A stretch of 64,000 nucleotides of DNA from CAJCJE01 sp036494465. Its GTDB lineage: Bacteria > Actinomycetota > Actinomycetes > Mycobacteriales > Pseudonocardiaceae. Below, in pieces: positions 59,497 to 64,000 of this stretch. A program made the position numbers and the translations under genes. Where the stretch lies: NCBI GenBank assembly GCA_036494465.1, contig DASXOJ010000250.1:1-64000 (forward strand), written 5' to 3'. Numbering within the stretch: the stretch's first letter is position 1; each line of letters begins with the position of its first letter. Below the pieces are notes generated by a model. The model did not search any database and was not told the origin of the DNA. It saw only the letters and a program-made list of their open reading frames with translations.

Positions 59497-60390
59497 GTGC
59501 GCACCCTGACCGAACTCGCCGAGCGGATCGCCGCGCTCAGTGCCCGCGAGACGCCGTCGCCGCTGCTGCCCGAGCTCAAGGTCTCCAGCATCGCCGACCC
59601 GACCACGCCGACCGGCAGTATCACCCAGCCGATGGTGGCGATCGTCGCGCAAGGCAGCAAGCGCACCGTGCTCGCCGACCACGTCTACGAGTACCGCGCT
59701 GGCCAGTGCCTGATCAGCACCATGGACCTGCCGACCATCGGGCACGTCACCGAAGCGAGCCGCGACCGGCCGTTCCTCGGCATGGGCCTGCCGCTGCGCG
59801 AGTCGATCATCGCCCAACTCGTGCTGGAAACCGACCTCGGCAAAGCCAAGGACACCACCGGCCTCGGCATGGTCACCGCCGACGCCGGCGAAGAACTCAT
59901 CGACGCCGTCGTCCGCCTGCTCCGCCTGCTCGACCACCCGCGCGACTTCGCCGTGCTCGCCCCGAGCATCGAACGCGAAATCCACTGGCGCCTGATGACC
60001 GGACCGAACGCCGCGCTGGTCCGCAAGATCGGCATCTCCGACAGCCGCGTCTCGATCGTCCGTCGCGCCGCCCGCTGGATCACCGACCACTACGACCGCG
60101 CCATCCGCATCGCCGATGTCGCCGACCACGTCGGCGTCAGCGAAGCCACCCTGAACCGGCACTTCCGCGCGATCACCGCGATGAGCCCGTTGCAGTACCA
60201 GAAACAGATCCGCCTCAGCCGCGCCCGCGCCCGCCTGATGACCGCCCCCGACGACATCGCGGGCGTCGGCCACGCCGTCGGCTACGACAGCCCCTCCCAG
60301 TTCAACCGCGAATACCGCCGCATGTTCGGCGTCCCGCCAGGCCAGGACGCCGTCCGTCTACAGGAGACAGTCCTGGTCGAGACCGTGTGA
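59497..60390 (+). CDS. AraC-family regulator divergent from aldo/keto reductase
   Basis: A 297-residue regulator. The N-terminal AraC_N-type sensor (PMVAIVAQGSKRTVLADHVY, YRAGQCLISTMDLPTIGHV) is followed by the two C-terminal HTHs (IADVADHVGVSEATLNRHFR and AGVGHAVGYDSPSQFNREYR, then MFGVPPGQ). This architecture (PF06719-like sensor) commonly sits next to aldo/keto reductase or dehydrogenase genes and activates them. The GTG at 59497 is the only in-frame start before the sensor domain. GGAGG lies too close, so the start remains slightly uncertain. Confidence 0.9.
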   Translation: MRTLTELAERIAALSARETPSPLLPELKVSSIADPTTPTGSITQPMVAIVAQGSKRTVLADHVYEYRAGQCLISTMDLPTIGHVTEASRDRPFLGMGLPLRESIIAQLVLETDLGKAKDTTGLGMVTADAGEELIDAVVRLLRLLDHPRDFAVLAPSIEREIHWRLMTGPNAALVRKIGISDSRVSIVRRAARWITDHYDRAIRIADVADHVGVSEATLNRHFRAITAMSPLQYQKQIRLSRARARLMTAPDDIAGVGHAVGYDSPSQFNREYRRMFGVPPGQDAVRLQETVLVETV

Positions 60391-60483
60391 GGGCCGGGCC
60401 GCTTGGGTGCAAACCTGCTCGGCAACCAAATTGTCATCACTCTGCGCACCCGATCAGACACGATAAGTGCTTACACTGTGGGT

Positions 60484-61128
60484 ATGGCGGTGACACGGGA
60501 TACGACGGCGGCTCCGGTACAGGCGACCTTGGTGCACTCGTACCTGTTCCTGCGACGGGCGATGGGCATCCTGGGCCTCGCTCTGCCCGCGGTGCTGATC
60601 GTCGGCAAGTATCTGATCCAGGGCGGGCCGCTGCTCGACTCGATCAGCGACTACGTCTACAGCGACATGCGCGGCGTGCTGATCGGCACGATGGCCGCGC
60701 TCGGCGTGTTCCTGTTCTCCTATCGCGGCTATGGCTGGGTCGACGATCTCACCGCCGATGTGGCCGCGGTCGGCGCGATCGGGGTCGCGTTGTTCCCGAC
60801 GACGCCGTTCACCGGTCAACCGAGTAGCGCCGCGCAGGCGGTCGGGCTGGTGCACATCATCAGCGCGTCGATCTTCTTCGCCGCACTGATCATCTTCTGC
60901 CTGTTCCTGTTCACCCGCAGCGATTCCGTGCAACCGACCGGACGCAAGCAAGCCAGGAACATCGTCTACATCGCCTGTGGCGTGATCATGTTGGGGTGCC
61001 TGATCACCATCGGCATCGTCGAATGGCTGCTCCACGTCGGCGGACTGGTGCTGTGGCTGGAATCCGCCGCGGTGATGGCCTTCGGCGTCGCCTGGCTGGT
61101 CAAGGGCGAAACCATCCTGGCCGACTGA
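60484..61128 (+). CDS. DUF998-family membrane protein
   Basis: A 214-residue integral membrane protein with six predicted helices (MGILGLALPAVLIVGKYLIQ; VLIGTMAALGVFLFSYRGYG; VAAVGAIGVALFPTTPF; LVHIISASIFFAALIIFCLF; IVYIACGVIMLGCLITIGIV; LVLWLESAAVMAFGVAWLVK). The region FLFSYRGYGWVDDLTADVAA and the loop VALFPTTPFTGQPSSAAQ between helices 3 and 4 match DUF998 members. The function is unknown. The ATG at 60484 was chosen over an upstream start at 60403, whose product has no family residues. The sequence AGTG-CTTA-CACT just upstream could be an operator or the -10 area. Confidence 0.8.
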   Translation: MAVTRDTTAAPVQATLVHSYLFLRRAMGILGLALPAVLIVGKYLIQGGPLLDSISDYVYSDMRGVLIGTMAALGVFLFSYRGYGWVDDLTADVAAVGAIGVALFPTTPFTGQPSSAAQAVGLVHIISASIFFAALIIFCLFLFTRSDSVQPTGRKQARNIVYIACGVIMLGCLITIGIVEWLLHVGGLVLWLESAAVMAFGVAWLVKGETILAD

Positions 61129-61153
61129 CTCCGCCACTACTCTGTGATACTGT

Positions 61154-61181
61154 GTACTGGTACTTGGTAGTACGCAGTACC
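61154..61181. promoter_or_regulatory. Repeated dyad upstream of PadR gene
   Basis: GTACT (61154-61158), AGTAC copies and the arms GGTACT (61159-61164) and AGTACC (61176-61181) form overlapping inverted repeats. They lie 18 bases before the PadR ATG, with GGGAGG between. A probable autorepression site. Confidence 0.5.
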
Positions 61182-61198
61182 GGGAGGCGTGGCTCGCG

Positions 61199-61525
61199 AT
61201 GGATGACCTGACGGAGATGTTGAAGGGCACGCTTGAGGGCTGCGTGCTCGAAATCATCGGCAACGAGGAGACCTACGGGTACGCCATCACGCGTCAACTG
61301 AACGAGCTGGGCTTCGCCGATGTCGTCGAAGGCACGGTTTACACGATCTTGCTGCGACTGGAGAAGAACAAGCTCGTCCAGGTGGCGAAGCGACCGTCCG
61401 GAATGGGGCCGCCGCGCAAGTTCTACGCGCTCAACGATGCGGGGCGCGACGAACTCGGCAGGTTCTGGGCGAAGTGGGAGTACCTCTCCTCGCGAATCGA
61501 CAAGCTCAGGGAGGGTGGCAGATGA
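61199..61525 (+). CDS. PadR-family transcriptional repressor
   Basis: A 108-residue winged-helix protein: LKGTLEGCVLEIIGNEETYG, the HTH ITRQLNELGFADVVEGTVYT and the wing AKRPSGMGPPRKFYALNDAG, with a short dimerisation helix at the end. PadR of this size commonly controls a downstream DUF1048 gene. The ATG at 61199 follows GGGAGGCG by about 10 bases. It overlaps the first DUF1048 gene by ATGA. The GTAC-rich dyad upstream suggests it binds its own promoter. Confidence 0.9.
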   Translation: MDDLTEMLKGTLEGCVLEIIGNEETYGYAITRQLNELGFADVVEGTVYTILLRLEKNKLVQVAKRPSGMGPPRKFYALNDAGRDELGRFWAKWEYLSSRIDKLREGGR

Positions 61526-61878
61526 ACTTCTGGGAGACCATCACAGGCAGCGATCTCACCAGGGAATCGAAGGCGTTCGACGCCAGGGCCGAGGCGTTGC
61601 CTGCCGACTATCAGCAGGCGTGGGGGCAGATCACGGCCAGCCTCTTCCCCTACGGGAGCTTCACGGGCCGCAACCTGATGCCGATCCTCGACGGCGCGCT
61701 GGGTCTGCTCGAAGAGACGGCAGCGGACGGGCAGAGCATTCACGACGTGCTCGGCGACGACATCAAGGGTTTCTGCGCGGCGCTGGCCGGCGGCGAGGGA
61801 TCTCGGACCTATCGCGACCGGTGGCGCGCGCAGTTGAACCGGAACGTGGCAAGGAAACTGGGCCGGACAGGAGGCTGA
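61522..61878 (+). CDS. DUF1048-family protein (copy 1)
   Basis: A 118-residue soluble helical protein (FWETITGSDLTRESKAFDAR, LPADYQQAWGQITASLFPYG, LEETAADGQSIHDVLGDDIK, GFCAALAG). DUF1048 proteins have no known biochemical activity and nearly always follow a PadR regulator. It is translationally coupled to padR (ATGA) and followed after 1 base by a paralogue. The pair may form a heterodimer or may have diverged after duplication. Confidence 0.85.
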   Translation: MNFWETITGSDLTRESKAFDARAEALPADYQQAWGQITASLFPYGSFTGRNLMPILDGALGLLEETAADGQSIHDVLGDDIKGFCAALAGGEGSRTYRDRWRAQLNRNVARKLGRTGG

Positions 61879-61879
61879 C

Positions 61880-62191
61880 GTGAGCATTCGGGACATCATC
61901 GACGGCAAGAAGCAGTGGCGGGCACACGTTGCCCGGGTCAAGGCGCTCCCGCCGGACTATCAGATCGTCTACAAGGAGATTCAACGGTATCTGTTCAAGG
62001 TCGGACCGGTCGACCTGGCCGACGGGCACCTGCTGTCCGGGATCGTCGATTTCTTCGCGGAAGGCGTCGCGGCGGGCAAAGGCGTGCTTGAACTGATCGG
62101 CGACGATGTCGCGGCCTTCTGCGACGACCTGATCAAGGACTCGCGCACCTACGCGGACATCTATCAGGAGTCCGTCAGCGAGAAATCCTAG
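61880..62191 (+). CDS. DUF1048-family protein (copy 2)
   Basis: A 103-residue paralogue with the same helices (KQWRAHVARVKALPPDYQIV, YKEIQRYLFKVGP, GIVDFFAEGVAAGKGVLELI, GDDVAAFCDDLIKDSRTY). The GTG at 61880 begins 1 base after the stop of copy 1. Last gene of the PadR operon; the next coding trace is an epimerase fragment. The function is unknown. Confidence 0.85.
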   Translation: MSIRDIIDGKKQWRAHVARVKALPPDYQIVYKEIQRYLFKVGPVDLADGHLLSGIVDFFAEGVAAGKGVLELIGDDVAAFCDDLIKDSRTYADIYQESVSEKS

Positions 62192-62241
62192 GAGTCGAGC
62201 TCCGCCGCGCGCGCCTGCACGTCGCGCAGGGCTGCCGCGGC

Positions 62242-62541
62242 GAGGAGTGCGAACGGCTCGTCGGGCTCTACCGGGCGGCGGTCGAGCAGGCTCCGGCGGG
62301 CGCGGTGCTCAACGCCGTCGACGACGAGGGCGTGCCCGTCCGGGAGATCGCCGAGGCCATCGGCCGACACCTGAACCTGCCCGCCCGGTCGCTGCCCGCC
62401 GAGGAATTCGCGGGAATGCTGGTGCACCTGCTCAGCACCGACCTGCCCGCCTCCAGCGCCATCACCCAGGATCTCCTTGGCTGGAAACCCACCCACCCCA
62501 GCCTGATCGAGGACATCGAGCAGGGCCACTACGTCAGCTGA
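62242..62541 (+). pseudogene. C-terminal fragment of an NAD-dependent epimerase/dehydratase
   Basis: The frame reads ERLVGLYRAAVEQAPAGAVL, then NAVDDEGVPVREIAEAIGRH, LNLPARSLPAEEFAG and SAITQDLLGWKPTHPSLIED ending GHYVS. This matches the last third of extended SDR proteins, in which the NAD-binding Rossmann half should precede it. That half is absent: the PadR operon ends 50 bases upstream. A GTG at 62305 could start a 78-residue product, but without a catalytic domain. Probably a deletion remnant. Confidence 0.7.
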
Positions 62542-62551
62542 CCCGGCCGGG

Positions 62552-62980
62552 TCAGCGGTCGTCCGGGCCGCGCTCGGCGAGGGGGCCGGTGTCGCGGGCG
62601 GTGTACTGGCCGATCCACTCGGCCTTCCACGCGTTGTCGTAGCGCTCGGTGTTGCAGCGCGGTCGGTAGATCGCGATCAGCTCGTTCGCGATCTGCTCGC
62701 GGTGTCCGGCGCCGGGCATGTCCAACGTGGCGATGTACACCTTCCACTTGGACCCGGCTCGTTTCAGCCAGCACGACGCGCGCGGATGCCGGAACGGGAG
62801 GCGGCCGTCGGCCAGGTCGCCGGTCTGACCGACGTAGGTGACCGCGTACCGATCGGGTTTCGCGTCCGGGGCAGGGCGGTACAGGATCGCGTAGACGGCC
62901 GCGGTGCTCGGTGGCAGCCAGCCGCCGAGCAACCGGGGACCTTCGAAGAAATAACCGGCCAGCGAACCAAGGCGGATCAT
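62552..62980 (-). CDS. GIY-YIG-like protein
   Basis: A 142-residue protein resembling a GIY-YIG endonuclease fold: AVYAILYRPAPDAKPDRYAV, then TYVGQTGDLADGRLPFRHP, a Lys/Trp-rich stretch (CWLKRAGSKWKVYIATLDMP) and a late helix EQIANELIAIYRPRCNTERY with the Glu and Asn typical of the family. The initial motif is VYA...YVG rather than GIY...YIG. It may be a nuclease or a degenerate relative. The ATG overlaps the stop of the upstream small membrane gene (ATGA), so it is co-expressed with membrane proteins of unknown role. Confidence 0.72.
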   Translation of the reverse strand: MIRLGSLAGYFFEGPRLLGGWLPPSTAAVYAILYRPAPDAKPDRYAVTYVGQTGDLADGRLPFRHPRASCWLKRAGSKWKVYIATLDMPGAGHREQIANELIAIYRPRCNTERYDNAWKAEWIGQYTARDTGPLAERGPDDR

Positions 62981-63348
62981 CAGTGCCGCGACGGGCTGAA
63001 GCCGACCGTTTCGTGCAGCCGGGACCGGCGCGTGCCGGAGGCCGGTCGGGTGACGCGGTGGTCGGGCGGCTTCGGGGTGGGTGTCACGTTGGCGATGATC
63101 TTTTCGGCGAACCCGTACAGCAGCGGCAACGCGCTCGCGACCACGCCACCGGACCGGTTGATGTGTTCGACGCCGGGCTTGATCACCGCGGCATGCCCGA
63201 CGATCGTGCGGACGTGCTCGTCGCATTCCTCCAGATGTGCGGCGATGCGGTTCAGCAGGGCGCTCAACCAGATCAGGAAGAACGCCAAACCGGCGATGAA
63301 CAGCACGATCTCGACGACGGTCAACACGACCAGCGTGGTCACGCTCAT
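62980..63348 (-). CDS. Small one-helix membrane protein A
   Basis: A 122-residue protein with an N-terminal helix (LVVLTVVEIVLFIAGLAFFL, continuing IWLSALL) and a soluble remainder (HLEECDEHVRTIVGHAAVIK, PGVEHINRSGGVVASALPLL, YGFAEKIIANVTP) ending in a basic tail. No family is recognised. Its ATG overlaps the stop of the next gene upstream, and its stop overlaps the GIY-YIG-like ATG. Part of a run of similar proteins, each with a single helix followed by a helical cytoplasmic part. Confidence 0.68.
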   Translation of the reverse strand: MSVTTLVVLTVVEIVLFIAGLAFFLIWLSALLNRIAAHLEECDEHVRTIVGHAAVIKPGVEHINRSGGVVASALPLLYGFAEKIIANVTPTPKPPDHRVTRPASGTRRSRLHETVGFSPSRH

Positions 63349-63638
63349 GATTGGTCTCCTGCGGCCAGGGGAGCTGTGCCGGTCGCGGTCGCGACCCGGC
63401 CGAGGAACAGGTGGTGTTGCAGGCCCTCCGCGAGCACCAGGTCGACGCCGTCACCGACTTGTGGGATCAACGCCGCGCTCTCGGTGTTGGCGCTTGTTTC
63501 GACGAGGGTCTGCTTGACCTCGACGACCCGCTTCTCGATCACCTTCACGAAGTAGACCAACAGACTCAGCAGCGCGACCACCGCGAGGATGACCACGAGG
63601 CCGATGAGCAGGATCCAGGCCCAGTAGGTGGTGTCCAC
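63345..63638 (-). CDS. Small one-helix membrane protein B
   Basis: A 97-residue protein with an N-terminal helix (WAWILLIGLVVILAVVALLS, then LLVYFV) and a helical or extended tail (EKRVVEVKQTLVETSANTES, GDGVDLVLAEGLQHHLFLGR). The topology resembles its neighbours. No family is recognised. The ATG/TGA overlap with protein A and the 6-base gap to protein C show one operon. Confidence 0.65.
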   Translation of the reverse strand: MDTTYWAWILLIGLVVILAVVALLSLLVYFVKVIEKRVVEVKQTLVETSANTESAALIPQVGDGVDLVLAEGLQHHLFLGRVATATGTAPLAAGDQS

Positions 63639-63644
63639 GTCCGC

Positions 63645-63890
63645 TCAGCCTCCCAGCCGGGTGCGACCGCGCCTGAGGCCGCCGATGATGCCGACCGCGT
63701 AGTCGATCGTGGTGCTCAACGCGGCCAGCGGTGCGGTGTTTTCCTTCGCCTGCTGGAGCGCCTCGTTGATCTGCGGCGCCTGTTTGCCGATTCGGTGGGC
63801 GAGGATCAGGATCGGGGTCACCAGCGCGACCACGACCACCACGATCACCAGCCCGATGATCAGGCCGAGGTTCCAGCCGAAGTCATTCAT
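63645..63890 (-). CDS. Small one-helix membrane protein C
   Basis: An 81-residue protein with an N-terminal helix (LIIGLVIVVVVVALVTPILI) and an amphipathic segment (IGKQAPQINEALQQAKENTA, PLAALSTTIDYAVGIIGGLR) ending in a basic tail. It resembles DUF948-like proteins in layout, though too short to assign. AGGAGG lies about 8 bases before the ATG. It follows 13 bases after a further gene that leaves the window. Confidence 0.65.
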   Translation of the reverse strand: MNDFGWNLGLIIGLVIVVVVVALVTPILILAHRIGKQAPQINEALQQAKENTAPLAALSTTIDYAVGIIGGLRRGRTRLGG

Positions 63891-63903
63891 CCGGGTAGCC
63901 TCC

Positions 63904-64000
63904 TCAGACCGTGTCGGTCCAGTCCTTGACCGGTTTGAGCGTCGCGTTCACCGACGTCAACCGGGCGGGCACGGTGCTGGTTCTCTCCGCTATCGCGCGG
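63904..64000 (-). CDS. C-terminal end of another small protein (partial)
   Basis: The last 31 codons of a minus-strand gene are present (RTSTVPARLTSVNATLKPVK, then DWTDTV and stop at 63904-63906). The rest is outside the window. The stop is 13 bases before membrane protein C, whose ribosome-binding site overlaps it. Nothing can be said about its family. Confidence 0.55.
   Translation of the reverse strand, partial: RAIAERTSTVPARLTSVNATLKPVKDWTDTV

Overview
The window comes from a high-GC actinobacterium. GTG starts are frequent, and the content is typical of the order: a WhiB regulator, an SpoIIAB/STAS-type stress sigma-factor module, F420/LLM-type oxidoreductases, a TIGR03086 DinB-like protein, DUF5313 membrane proteins, YbaB/WXG100-like genes and GH79/DUF1906 secreted enzymes. 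The overall flavour suggests Pseudonocardiales, but no rRNA or marker gene in the window fixes the genus. No rRNA, tRNA, CRISPR array, IS element or prophage was seen. The region reads as chromosomal core and shell genes with a few accessory systems.

Layout, left part. 1-6316: a partial membrane protein, a tandem pair of LLM oxidoreductases, a DUF2203 protein, an alpha/beta hydrolase, and an alkylation-repair operon (Ada-AlkA fusion plus Ogt). 6363-9766: a TetR repressor divergent from a degenerate ABC ATPase and a YhgE/Pip membrane protein, with a 17-bp palindrome between them. 9842-15965: an SGNH hydrolase, a fatty-acid desaturase, a secreted propeller protein, a frameshifted metallo-beta-lactamase-fold gene, and an acyl-CoA ligase with an 18-bp palindrome at its promoter. 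16003-20807: small regulators (MarR, TetR, MerR-VOC), GrpB, a VOC protein and a secreted GH79 hydrolase. 21079-24513: three overlapping genes that look like a cell-wall unit: a DUF1906 hydrolase-like protein, a small membrane protein and a Tat-exported M15-like protein that has lost metal ligands. RecQ follows on the other strand.

Centre. 26496-29311 holds two adjacent genes for cNMP-domain-containing HK97-fold shell proteins (family 2B encapsulins), with a strong terminator after them and no recognisable cargo gene in the operon. Further on are a wall-type Pro/Thr-rich protein, a DUF4239 membrane protein and isopentenyl-diphosphate isomerase. Topoisomerase IV follows (parE, parC). ParC carries a 429-residue intein with a LAGLIDADG-type endonuclease, inserted directly after the catalytic tyrosine. 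38447-44071 holds two DUF5313 paralogues, a WhiB protein, a SigB/SigF-type sigma factor, a MEDS-type anti-sigma candidate, a SpoIIAB-like protein, a STAS protein and a small CxxC protein preceded by a hairpin that could sequester its ribosome-binding site.

Right part. There is a LigD-like PE-Pol protein without a ligase domain, and an RHS polymorphic toxin (LHH/HNH-type nuclease tip) with an upstream WXG100-like protein and a downstream SMI1/KNR4 immunity protein. Two ArsR units follow. One has a promoter whose 18-bp spacer is exactly a perfect operator palindrome, and its start codon lies at the predicted transcription start. The rest comprises a MoxR/CoxE AAA-VWA pair, DoxX, an aldo/keto reductase divergent from an AraC regulator, a PadR-DUF1048-DUF1048 operon, a C-terminal fragment of an epimerase, a GIY-YIG-like protein and a run of small one-helix membrane proteins that leaves the window.
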